From NCBI GenBank assembly GCA_963780635.1, contig CAWACW010000016.1, positions 558,001 through 622,000 of the forward strand: 64,000 nt of DNA. Direction: 5' to 3'. The translations under genes and the position numbers were made by a program. This DNA comes from DATEPR01 sp963780635 (GTDB lineage: Bacteria; Actinomycetota; Actinomycetes; Mycobacteriales; Pseudonocardiaceae). The stretch's first letter is position 1, and every line of letters starts with the position of its first letter. The notes below the pieces were generated by a model that saw only the letters and a program-made list of their open reading frames with translations, was not told the origin of the DNA and searched no databases. Below, piece by piece: positions 8,546-16,257 of this stretch.

Positions 8546-8671
8546 GTGGACCAGGACAACGAAGACCGGACGGGACACGACATGACCGGCGGCACCCCGC
8601 GGAAGTCCGCGAAGAACTCCACGATCCCGGGCAGCACCGGCACCGTGCCCGTCCCGGTGAGCGCGCCGTGA
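8546..8671 (+). CDS. Small ORF between LeuD-like gene and D-2-hydroxyacid dehydrogenase
   Basis: From ATG 8582 this frame encodes 29 residues in which every sense codon ends in G or C, much stricter than the other two frames. An in-frame GTG at 8546 would give 41 residues. Its TGA overlaps the dehydrogenase's GTG (GTGA at 8668-8671), the coupling used throughout the operon. The peptide is rich in Thr, Ser, Pro and Gly (TPRKSAKNSTIPG) with no transmembrane segment. I recognise no family. It may be a real micropeptide, a coupling leader or conserved spacer. Confidence 0.4.
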   Translation: MDQDNEDRTGHDMTGGTPRKSAKNSTIPGSTGTVPVPVSAP

Positions 8672-9627
8672 GCGCAGGCCCGCGACTCGCGTTGCTGTCC
8701 CGGATCGTCGGTTCGGACCCCTCCGCCATGGCACACCTGGCCGAGGCCGGCGTCGACGTGGTGATCGACCTGCCCGGTTTCCAGGCGCTCGACGAGGACG
8801 AGGCACGATGGCATGAGGTGCTGGGCCGGATCGACGGCCTGGTGATCGGCCTGCAACCGCTGACCCGCGCCCACCTGGACGCCGCTCCCGACCTGCGGTA
8901 TGTGCTGCGGATCGGCACCGGCACCGACAACATCGACGTCGCCGAGGCGAACAAGCGCGGCATCGTCGTGGAATCCCTGCCCGGCCTGAACGCGCCCGCC
9001 GTCGCCGAGTACGCCTTCGCGCTGCTGCTGGCCGCCGCCAAACGCATCCCGGAGGCGGACCGGTCGCTGCGGTCCGGCGAGTGGACCCGGTTCTACGGGC
9101 GGCACCTGGGCGGCCGGACACTCGGCCTGGTCGGTTTCGGCGAGATCGCCCGCGCGATGGTGCCCAAGGCCCGCGGCTTCGGCATGGACGTGATCGCGCA
9201 CCGCAGGTCGACCGCCACCGACGACACCGACGGCGTCCGCATGGTGCCGTTGGACGAACTCCTGGCCACGGCGGACTTCATCAGCCTGCACGTCCCGCTC
9301 ACCGACGCCACCCGGGGCCTGCTCGGTCCCGCGGAGCTGAAGCTGGTCAAGCCGGGAGTGGTGCTGGTCAACACCGCCCGTGGCGCGGTGGTCGACCAGG
9401 ACGCTCTCTATGCCGCCCTGGTCGACGGCCGCATCGGCGCCTGCGCCCTCGACGTGTTCCCGGTCGAGCCGCCCGGCCCGTCGCCGTTGTTCGACCTGTC
9501 CAACGTCATCGTCTCGCCACACAACGGCGGGTACAGCGACCTGGTCACCGAGTTGACCGCCCGCACCGCCGCGGAACGCATCGTCGCGGGCCTCGCGCCG
9601 CTTCCCGCACAGCACAAGGAGAATTGA
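8668..9627 (+). CDS. D-2-hydroxyacid dehydrogenase (NAD-dependent)
   Basis: Oxidises a D-2-hydroxy acid to the 2-oxoacid, or the reverse (319 aa). The nucleotide-binding loop GFGEIA (residues 156-161) and the catalytic triad Arg238 (NTARGA), Glu267 (FPVEPP) and His285 (SPHNGG) are complete. It belongs to the phosphoglycerate/glyoxylate/hydroxyacid dehydrogenase group. The GTG start overlaps the preceding small ORF, and the stop overlaps the ThDP enzyme (TGATG). It follows the isomerase, as LeuB follows LeuCD, but is an unrelated enzyme class. A degraded gene of the same family lies at 14205-14966. Confidence 0.92.
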   Translation: MSAGPRLALLSRIVGSDPSAMAHLAEAGVDVVIDLPGFQALDEDEARWHEVLGRIDGLVIGLQPLTRAHLDAAPDLRYVLRIGTGTDNIDVAEANKRGIVVESLPGLNAPAVAEYAFALLLAAAKRIPEADRSLRSGEWTRFYGRHLGGRTLGLVGFGEIARAMVPKARGFGMDVIAHRRSTATDDTDGVRMVPLDELLATADFISLHVPLTDATRGLLGPAELKLVKPGVVLVNTARGAVVDQDALYAALVDGRIGACALDVFPVEPPGPSPLFDLSNVIVSPHNGGYSDLVTELTARTAAERIVAGLAPLPAQHKEN

Positions 9628-11354
9628 TGCCCACGTCCCCTCTCGTCGACTCCGAGGTCCATGTCACCGAGGCGATCATCCGTGCCCTGGAGGACGCCGG
9701 GGTGGACACGGTGTTCGGGCTGTCCGGTGGCAACACCGGCCGCATCTTCAGCGCGCTGGCTCACCACACCGACACGATCCGCTGCGTGCTGCTGCGCAAC
9801 GAGGCCTACGCGACGTCGGCGGCCGAGGCGTACACCAGGGCCAGCGGCAAGATCGCGGTCGCGATGGCACAGGGCAGCTGGCTGCTCGGCCAGGGTGTCG
9901 TCGGCACGCTGGAGGCGCTGTTCGGTGCCACCCCGATGCTGCTGCTCGGCGACCTCAGCGACGGCGCGCCGTTCTCCCTGCACGCGCCCTACCAGTCGGC
10001 GACCGGCGAGTACGGCAGCTGGGACGCCAGGACGGCGTTCTCCGGGCTGACCAAGCAGGTGTTCGAGCCGCACGACCCGGTGTCCGCCGTGCAGAGCGTG
10101 CAGCTCGGCATCAAGCACGCCCTGTCCGGCCAGCCCGGCCCGGTCGCGGTGCTGTTCCACTCCGCGGCGCTGACCGGCACCGTCGGCCCCGACTCGGTGC
10201 CGCGCCTGTACGCCAGCTCCGGCTACCTGGCCGCGAGCACGCCCGCCGTGCCGGACGTGTCCGGTGTCGCCGAGGAACTGCGGACCGCGCAACGGCCGGT
10301 GCTGCTGGCCGGTGGCGGTGTACGCACCGGTCACGCGCAGCAGGCACTGGTGCGGGTCGCCGAGCTGTCCGGTGCGACCGTCGTCACGACGTCGGCGGGC
10401 AAGGGCGTGTTCGGCGAAGAGCACCCGAACTCGGCAGGCGTCTTCGGCAACTTCGGCGTGCCGCTGGCCAACGAGGCGCTGGGCGCTGCTGATGTCGTGG
10501 TCGTCCTCGGCAGCAAGCTCGGACCCAGCGACACCGCGTCGGAGTCGGCGAAGCTGATCGACCCGACCCGGCAGCGGCTGATCCAGGTCGACGTGGAACC
10601 GGTCAACGCGGCCTGGACGATGCCGACCGACTCGGTACTGATCGGCGACGTGCGCGACGTCCTCGACGCGCTGGCCGCCGAGCTGACCGACGCCCCCGTG
10701 GCCGAGGCCCAGCTCGCCGCCCGCGACGCCCACCGCGCCGCGCTGCGCGCCGACGTGCCCGCCGACGAGCGGAGTGCCTCCGACTCGGTGCCGCTGCACC
10801 CGCAGCGAGTGATCGCCGAACTGCGCAACGCCCTGCCCGACGACGTGGTGATCTGTGCCGACGCCGGGGAGAACCGGCTGCTGATGTGCCGGTACTTCCA
10901 GTCCCGTCAGGGCGGCGAGTACCTGCAGCCCGCGGGCGCCGGTGGCATGGGCTACGCGATTCCGGCGGCGCTCGGCGTCAAGACCCACGACCCGGACCGC
11001 ACCGTGGTGGCCGTGTGCGGCGACGGTGGCCTGAGCATGTCGCTGGGCGCGCTGCTGTCCGCCGTCGAGGAGGACCTGCGGATCGTGGTCGTCGTGTTCA
11101 ACAACGGCGTGCTGGGCTGGGTCAAGCACAGCCAGCGGATGCGCGGCGAGGTCGAGTACAAGTCGTCGCTGCAGCGGTTCGACTACAGCGCGATCGGCGC
11201 GGCCGCCGGGATGCACACCTCGCACGTGACCGCGCCCGCCGAACTCGCCCCCGCCATCAACGAGGCGATCAAGGCCGACCGGCCCGCGCTGGTCGTGGTC
11301 GACGTCTCGACCGAGCAGACCTTCGTCGATCTGCGGACCCCGCTGATGGCGTGA
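9627..11354 (+). CDS. Thiamine-diphosphate enzyme (acetolactate synthase/2-oxoacid decarboxylase type)
   Basis: A 575-aa three-domain ThDP enzyme: PYR domain with catalytic Glu59 (LLRNEAYA), central domain (about 200-330), and PP domain with GDG-N motif (Gly465 to Asn493). It carries no obvious FAD/quinone specificity signature that I can call. AAGGAG lies just upstream, and ATG 9627 overlaps the dehydrogenase stop. Context favours decarboxylation or carboligation of the 2-oxoacid made by that dehydrogenase, giving an aldehyde for the ALDH (inference). Sulfoacetaldehyde acetyltransferase or oxalyl-CoA decarboxylase relatives are alternatives. Confidence 0.88.
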   Translation: MPTSPLVDSEVHVTEAIIRALEDAGVDTVFGLSGGNTGRIFSALAHHTDTIRCVLLRNEAYATSAAEAYTRASGKIAVAMAQGSWLLGQGVVGTLEALFGATPMLLLGDLSDGAPFSLHAPYQSATGEYGSWDARTAFSGLTKQVFEPHDPVSAVQSVQLGIKHALSGQPGPVAVLFHSAALTGTVGPDSVPRLYASSGYLAASTPAVPDVSGVAEELRTAQRPVLLAGGGVRTGHAQQALVRVAELSGATVVTTSAGKGVFGEEHPNSAGVFGNFGVPLANEALGAADVVVVLGSKLGPSDTASESAKLIDPTRQRLIQVDVEPVNAAWTMPTDSVLIGDVRDVLDALAAELTDAPVAEAQLAARDAHRAALRADVPADERSASDSVPLHPQRVIAELRNALPDDVVICADAGENRLLMCRYFQSRQGGEYLQPAGAGGMGYAIPAALGVKTHDPDRTVVAVCGDGGLSMSLGALLSAVEEDLRIVVVVFNNGVLGWVKHSQRMRGEVEYKSSLQRFDYSAIGAAAGMHTSHVTAPAELAPAINEAIKADRPALVVVDVSTEQTFVDLRTPLMA

Positions 11355-11394
11355 GTTCGCACCCGACAGTCACACCGTAGGAGGAAGGCACGTC

Positions 11395-12264
11395 ATGCGG
11401 CTCAAGGACAAGGTGGCGATCATCTTCGGCGGCGGCCAGGCCGCCGGCCGGACGATCGGCAACGGCAAGGCGGTCGCCGTGCTGTTCGCGCGCGAGGGCG
11501 CCAAAGTGTTCTGCGTGGACATCAGCAAGGCGGCGGCCGACGAGACGGTCGCCGAGATCAGGGCCGAAGGCGGCACGGCGGAGGCGTTCCAGGCCGACAT
11601 CACCGACGAGTCGGCCGTCGAGGCCGCGATCAAGACCTGCTACTCGATGTGGGGCCGCATCGACATCCTGCACAACAACGTCGGCATCAGCATCACCGGT
11701 GGCGACGCGTCGATCCTGGACATCTCGGTCGAGGCGTTCGACCGGGTGATCGCGGTGAACCTGCGGGGCATGGTGCTCACCATCAAGCACACGCTGCCGA
11801 TCATGCGCAAGCAGCGGTCCGGCTCCATCATCAACATCTCGTCGGCTGCCGCGTTCAACAACTACCCGTACGTCGGCTACAAGACGTCGAAGGCGGCAGT
11901 GCTCGCGCTGACCTCGCACGTCGCGATCCGCAACGCCGAGTACGGCATCCGCGCCAACACGATCCTGCCCGGCCTGCTCAACACCCCGGTCGCGGTGGAG
12001 AACCGGATGAGGAAGTTCGGGCTGACCTACGAGGAGGTCGTGGCGCAGCGCGACAAGGAGGTCCCGCTGCGGCGCAAGATGGGCACCGCGTGGGACATCG
12101 CGTACGCGGCCGTGTTCCTGGGGTCCGACGAGTCCAACTTCATCACCGGCGTCGACCTGCCGGTGGACGGCGGGCAGAGCCGTCAGATCGGCCGGTTGCC
12201 ATCGCCGTCCGAGGCAGCCGAGGAACAGGCGTCGGCCGCTGCCGCTGCCGCGTCCCTTGGCTGA
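11395..12264 (+). CDS. SDR-family oxidoreductase
   Basis: NAD(P)-dependent dehydrogenase (289 aa) with a lengthened glycine-rich loop (FGGGQAAGRTIGNG, residues 11-24), NISS serines and an intact YKTSK (YxxxK). A C-terminal Ala/Ser-rich tail follows the usual DGGQ end. An excellent GGAGGAAG ribosome site precedes ATG 11395. It probably oxidises an alcohol intermediate of the pathway (inference). It sits between the ThDP enzyme and the CMD-family gene in one operon. Confidence 0.9.
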   Translation: MRLKDKVAIIFGGGQAAGRTIGNGKAVAVLFAREGAKVFCVDISKAAADETVAEIRAEGGTAEAFQADITDESAVEAAIKTCYSMWGRIDILHNNVGISITGGDASILDISVEAFDRVIAVNLRGMVLTIKHTLPIMRKQRSGSIINISSAAAFNNYPYVGYKTSKAAVLALTSHVAIRNAEYGIRANTILPGLLNTPVAVENRMRKFGLTYEEVVAQRDKEVPLRRKMGTAWDIAYAAVFLGSDESNFITGVDLPVDGGQSRQIGRLPSPSEAAEEQASAAAAAASLG

Positions 12265-12268
12265 GGCC

Positions 12269-12865
12269 GTGACCGACTCGCGCCTACCGCCGTTGCGCCG
12301 CGACGATCTCGACGCGGCGCAACGGCGGATGTGGGACGCGCTGACCGCAGGTGGTCGGGGTGCCAAGGCCTTGCGCGACGAGGGCTACCTGAGCGGCCCG
12401 TTCGACGTGCTGCTGCGCTCACCCGAGGTCGGCAACGCCGTGGCTGGGCTCGGCGACCTGCTGCGTTTCTCGACGGATCTCTCGCAGCGGCACCGGGAAC
12501 TGGTGATCGCGACGGTGGCGGGCCACTGGCGGGCGCGATTCGCCTGGCTGCGTCACGCTGAGTACGCCCGAGCGGCGGGCATTCCGCAAGCCGTGGTCGA
12601 TGCGATCGCGGCGGGTGAGCGCCCGGTGATCGACGAGCCCGCCGACCGGGCCGTCCACGCACTGGCCGATTCGCTGGTCACGACCGGTGTCGTACCCGAC
12701 GCCGTCTACGCTGACGCCGTCGGCCTGCTGGGCGTCCAGCCGGTCGTCGAACTGACAGCGCTCGCGGGCTATTACTGCCTGTGTTCGTTCGTGCTCAACA
12801 CGTTCCGGGTGCCGTTGCCGGCCGGCGAACACTCGCCGTGGACAGAAGAGGGGACTCTCCGATGA
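12269..12865 (+). CDS. Carboxymuconolactone decarboxylase/AhpD-like protein
   Basis: A 198-aa alpha-helical CMD-fold protein; the N-terminal PPLRRDDLDAAQRRMWDAL and the hydrophobic helix around RELVIATVAGHWRARFAWLRHA are typical of the family. The AhpD CxxC pair is absent, so peroxidase partnering is unlikely. Family members include carboxymuconolactone decarboxylases and many uncharacterised catabolic proteins. GTG 12269 is chosen; an in-frame TTG at 12257 would overlap the SDR. Its stop overlaps the cupin start (ATGA at 12862). Confidence 0.85.
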   Translation: MTDSRLPPLRRDDLDAAQRRMWDALTAGGRGAKALRDEGYLSGPFDVLLRSPEVGNAVAGLGDLLRFSTDLSQRHRELVIATVAGHWRARFAWLRHAEYARAAGIPQAVVDAIAAGERPVIDEPADRAVHALADSLVTTGVVPDAVYADAVGLLGVQPVVELTALAGYYCLCSFVLNTFRVPLPAGEHSPWTEEGTLR

Positions 12866-13251
12866 CCGATCACTCCGAGTACCTGCGTCAGACCGATTAC
12901 GAGACGTTCGCCGCGCTCGCCGCGGACAAGCGGTACACCCAGAAGCTGCTCGACCGCACGTCCGGCGGCGAGCGGGTCGCGGTGAACCTGATCCGCACCC
13001 CGGCGGGCCAGGGTTCACCGGAAGGCCTGCACACGCACGACTTCGAGCAGATCTTCTACGTGCTGTCCGGCACGATGAACATCGAGATCGACGGCGACAC
13101 GTTCCGCGCGCCCGCGGGCAGCCTCGTCCGGTTCCCGCAGGATGTGCCGCACCGCAACTGGAACGACGCGGACGGCGAGGACAGCATGCACCTCGCGATC
13201 AACGTGCCCGCGCCCGTGCTCGGTGTGCCGATGGCGAAGCCCGTCCGGTGA
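12862..13251 (+). CDS. Cupin-domain protein
   Basis: A 129-aa single-domain cupin. Motif 1 (GLHTHDFEQIFYVLSG) carries the metal ligands His, His and Glu; motif 2 (FPQDVPHRNW) supplies the last His. Such small cupins act as dioxygenases, isomerases, decarboxylases or ligand-binding proteins. Coupling to the CMD-like gene by ATGA recalls CMD-cupin pairings and fusions seen in aromatic or lactone catabolism. The reaction is not assignable from sequence. Confidence 0.85.
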   Translation: MTDHSEYLRQTDYETFAALAADKRYTQKLLDRTSGGERVAVNLIRTPAGQGSPEGLHTHDFEQIFYVLSGTMNIEIDGDTFRAPAGSLVRFPQDVPHRNWNDADGEDSMHLAINVPAPVLGVPMAKPVR

Positions 13252-13312
13252 GCCAACCAATGAGCACGGCGCGGTTGCGAATGCGTCCGGCGAGTGCCGG
13301 CGAGGAGGCGTC

Positions 13313-14164
13313 ATGAGCATCTGGGGTGATCTCGCGTCGGCGCCGTTCCGGCTGGAGTTCGTGGACGCGGCCGGGATGGCGACCCGGTCGCTCCAGGTCG
13401 GCACCGGCGAGCCCGTGGTGCTGCTGCACGGCACGTCGAGCCACCTGGAGGTGTACTCGCGCAACGTGCACGCCATCGCCGCAGGCGGGTACGCGGTGCA
13501 TGCCATCGACATGCTAGGGCATGGCTTCAGCGCGAAACCCGATCGCGACCTTGAGGTGCCCGACTATGTGCGGCACGTCGCCGATTACCTGGACGCGATC
13601 GGCGCCGAGCGGGTCCACCTGATCGGCGAGTCACTGGGCGGCTGGGTCGCGGCGTGGTTCGCGGCCGAGCACCCGGACCGCACGCGGAGCCTGCAGTTGC
13701 TGGCGTCGGGCGGCACCCGTGCCGTGCCGGCGATCATGGACCGCATCCGCACCACGACCACACTGGCCGCGACCAGCCCGGACCGCGAGTACACACGGGA
13801 GCGCATCGCGAACCTGCTGGCCGATCCGTCGACGGTCGACGAGGACCTCGTGGACGCCCGGTTCCGCATCTACCACCAGCCCGAGTTCGTGAAGATGCTG
13901 CCGCATTTGCTGTGCATGCAGGACATGACGGTGCGGCAACGCAACCTGCTGCGCCCGGACCGGATGGGCCGGATCACGGCGCCGACCCGGATCTACTGGG
14001 GCAGGCACAACCCGATGGGCGATGTGACCGAGGCAGAGGGCATCCACGCCGCGATCCCCGGTTCGGAGCTGAAGATCTTCGAGGGCTGTGGCCACTTCCC
14101 GCAGATCGAGTTCCCGGCGAAGTTCAACGACCTGGCGGTGGAGTTCCTGCGGGCGGCAGTGTGA
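13313..14164 (+). CDS. Alpha/beta hydrolase (MhpC/2-hydroxymuconate-semialdehyde-hydrolase type)
   Basis: A 283-aa alpha/beta hydrolase with oxyanion-region HGTSSH, nucleophile Ser107 in GESLGG and an acid/base C-terminal part ending ...GCGHFPQIEFP with the catalytic His. Overall layout matches C-C or ester hydrolases of meta-cleavage pathways. ATG 13313 follows GAGGAGG by seven bases. It is the last intact gene of the catabolic cluster; the region after it is decayed. Confidence 0.88.
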   Translation: MSIWGDLASAPFRLEFVDAAGMATRSLQVGTGEPVVLLHGTSSHLEVYSRNVHAIAAGGYAVHAIDMLGHGFSAKPDRDLEVPDYVRHVADYLDAIGAERVHLIGESLGGWVAAWFAAEHPDRTRSLQLLASGGTRAVPAIMDRIRTTTTLAATSPDREYTRERIANLLADPSTVDEDLVDARFRIYHQPEFVKMLPHLLCMQDMTVRQRNLLRPDRMGRITAPTRIYWGRHNPMGDVTEAEGIHAAIPGSELKIFEGCGHFPQIEFPAKFNDLAVEFLRAAV

Positions 14165-14204
14165 CGACCGGAGTCGCCATGCTCGACTGACTATCAGCGG
14201 GTGC

Positions 14205-14966
14205 GGCGGAGTGCGCGGACCGGTCGCGCCTGGACGTGGACTTCGTCGACGAGCACCTGAGCGGCGACGCACTGACCACGAGACTGGCCGGCCGCGAGAT
14301 CGTGGTCGCGATGCGCGAGCGCACGCCGTTCACCCGAGAGGGCCGGCGAGCCTGCCGGACCTGCGGATGCTGGTCGCGACCGGTGTGCGCAGCGTTGCCA
14401 TCGACCTGGCAGCGGCGGGCTCGCTGGGCGTGCTGGGACCGGCACGGCGCGGCCTGCGCGCCCCGACGTCCGAGTCGACGTGGGCGATGATCCTCGGCCT
14501 GACCCGGCCGGTCGGGGAGTACGACACGGCGGTGCGGCTGGGCGGCCGGCAGCGCACGGTCGGCGGAGGCCTGGCGGGCCGGACGGTGGGCCTGGGCAGG
14601 CAGGGCAGGCAGGGCAGGCAGGGCAGGCAGGGCAGCGCGGTCGCTGCCTTCGGTGCGGTATTCGGCCTGGATGTCATCGTGTGGAGCCCGCACCTGACCG
14701 AGGAGCGGGCGGCCTCAGCCGCAGCGAGGTTCGTCGAGCGTGCGGACCTGTTCGCCTCGGACATCGTCAGCCTGCACCGGTTACTGGCGGCGGACACGAG
14801 GGCCCTCGTGGGGGAGTCGGAGCTGCGGGCGATGCGCGCGGAGGCATGCCTGGTGAACACGGCCCAGGCCGCCGCTGATCGACCAGGACGCACTGCGCGA
14901 GGCGATCGAAGGCGAGTGGCCGGCAGGGCGTTGCCCCGGACGTATTCGACCTCGAACGGGTCCTAA
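14205..14966 (+). pseudogene. Frameshifted D-2-hydroxyacid dehydrogenase pseudogene
   Basis: Recognisable blocks of a D-2-hydroxyacid dehydrogenase lie in different frames. The substrate-domain part (DVDFVDEHLSGDAL ... VVAMRERTPFTRE) is at about 14235-14340. After a shift come LVATGVRSVAIDLAAA, the NAD-fold part VFGLDVIVWSPHLTEERAA and VSLHRLLAADTRALVGESEL. A further shift precedes IDQDALREAIEGEWPAG. The NAD-binding glycine loop is replaced by a 9-bp repeat run reading RQGRQGRQGRQG. There is no continuous frame, so the gene is dead. It may be a relic of a second dehydrogenase of the same pathway. Confidence 0.8.
14593..14632 (+). repeat. 9-bp tandem repeat (GGGCAGGCA)n
   Basis: About four and a half copies of GGGCAGGCA lie inside the dehydrogenase pseudogene, at the place where the Gly-rich cofactor loop should be. 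A period of nine keeps frame, so the expansion alone inserts Arg-Gln-Gly repeats. It looks like polymerase slippage. Confidence 0.85.
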
Positions 14967-15088
14967 CCGGCGCCCCAGCAACCTAACCCCTGAACGGACG
15001 GCATGCGCACACCGCATGCCGCCTCTTCAACGGCCGGCTCATCGCCACATCAACGGCAATCGCGTACTCCGCCGCGTGCCGACCCCTC

Positions 15089-15372
15089 GATGGCCAGAAC
15101 GGCAGTGACGCGGTGGTGTGTGGGCCGTTGGATGGTCAGGACGGCGGCGATGCAGTGGTGTGTCGGCCGTTGGAGGCCCAGGACGGCAGTGGCGCGTCGA
15201 CCGCTCGATGGCCAGAACGGCAGTGACGCGGTGGTGTGTGGGCCGTTGGATGGTCAGGACGGCGGCGACGCAGTGGCGTGTCGGCCGCTGGATGGTCAGG
15301 ACGGCAGCGACGTGGTGGTGTGTCGGCCGTTGGATGGTCAAGACGGCAACGGCGCGGTGGAAGTACCGGCCT
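15089..15372 (+). repeat. 42-bp minisatellite, about seven units
   Basis: Units start at 15089, 15131, 15173, 15207, 15249, 15291 and 15333. All are 42 bp except the third (34 bp) and the last, which degenerates. Consensus begins GATGGTCAGGACGGCAGCGA and ends GTGTGTCGGCCGTTG. Units 1 and 4 are identical. In one frame a unit reads DGQDGSDVVVCRPL, but the short third unit shifts frame, so a coding role for the whole array is unlikely. There are no spacers, so it is not CRISPR. Confidence 0.85.
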
Positions 15373-15539
15373 CTGGCTCCAACCGGCGACGCCAGACCGG
15401 TTCGGGTCAGCGACGCCTTCGGCCGCGTGTCGACCGTTCGGTGTGGAACATTCGTGCCGGGCTGTCCGGGCCTTGTCTTGGCGCAATCGTGAACTGGCTG
15501 TCGAATGGACGACATGAGAAGGCGGGCGGTCGTCGGCTG

Positions 15540-15740
15540 GGGATCTCCGGTGCCGATATCGCGCGTCAACTCCTCGCCGCGGGTCTGCTCGACGAGATCG
15601 TCATCCACCTCGTCCCCGTACTGCTGGGCAGCGGCCTCCGCCTCTACTGCGATCACGACGAGCCGACCGTGACGCTGGAGCGCATCGACGCCACTGTCTC
15701 CAGCCAGATCACCGATCTGCCACTCCGTGTCGTGCGCTGA
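15540..15740 (+). pseudogene. C-terminal fragment of a RibD-C/dihydrofolate-reductase-like protein
   Basis: The last 67 codons (GADIARQLLAAGLLDEI, HLVPVLLGSGLRLY, ending TDLPLRVVR) match the C-terminal end of the RibD-C/DHFR-like family common in actinomycetes. The N-terminal two thirds are missing; the sequence upstream is the minisatellite and unrelated DNA. The array may have replaced or invaded the gene. The same frame is open upstream from 15003, but that part has no protein-like character. Confidence 0.7.
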
Positions 15741-16157
15741 GCCGATATACCACAACCCGCCGATGCGAGGCATCCGGAGAAGCGGACTCGACCTGGGTGA
15801 CGAGTTGGGGGTAATCTCGCCCGAATAGCGTGGATGAAGTTCGGCGGAACATTCTCACCAGCAACCCGATGTGTCCGTATTCCGATATTTCTCCGATGGT
15901 CGTCGGCTCTGTCGAATGTGCCCGTTTTTTGCCGCCGAGAAGGCATGCCTAACCACATTCCGCATTCTGTCCGTCCGGTGCACCGGCTGTGCGGCACTCG
16001 GCGTATCCAGTGTCACCCGAACGGTGGCAAATCGTCAGACCATTGCCCGGTTCCCGGAGACCTTCCAGATGTTTCAGCAGGTGCGCCGCTTCCACCCCTA
16101 AATAGGGTGGTCGGCTCACCCTCAACATACGGGAGTGCTCCGGAGGGGGTTCGGCAC
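15741..16157. other. Intergenic stretch with no gene seen
   Basis: Lower GC than the neighbours. I see no credible coding frame; short open frames here lack GC3 bias. Together with 16158-16257 it forms the roughly 0.5-kb upstream region of the multicopper oxidase. Confidence 0.5.
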
Positions 16158-16196
16158 CATCCTTGCCCTGGGCAAATGACATCCTTGCCCGGACAA
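16158..16196 (+). promoter_or_regulatory. Direct-repeat and dyad operator candidate upstream of multicopper oxidase
   Basis: CATCCTTGCCC occurs twice (16158-16168 and 16180-16190), exactly 22 bp apart, two helical turns. The first copy forms the perfect dyad TTGCCCTGGGCAA (16163-16175); the second forms the imperfect TTGCCCGGACAA (16185-16196). It lies 60-100 bp before the oxidase ATG, suggesting a dimeric or tandem regulator site, possibly metal-linked (inference). Confidence 0.45.
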
Positions 16197-16257
16197 AGTG
16201 AGCGGCCTGCGGCAACGATTCCGCGATGGTTCAGGGCCGATGGAAGGAAAGACCACA

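Noticed and set aside
9408..11225. Minus-strand open frame of 605 codons
   Set aside because: It is antisense to the ThDP enzyme, which has an intact GDG-N motif; the antisense product has no recognisable features.
15089..15372. CRISPR array
   Set aside because: Units are contiguous with no unique spacers and no cas genes are near. It is a minisatellite.
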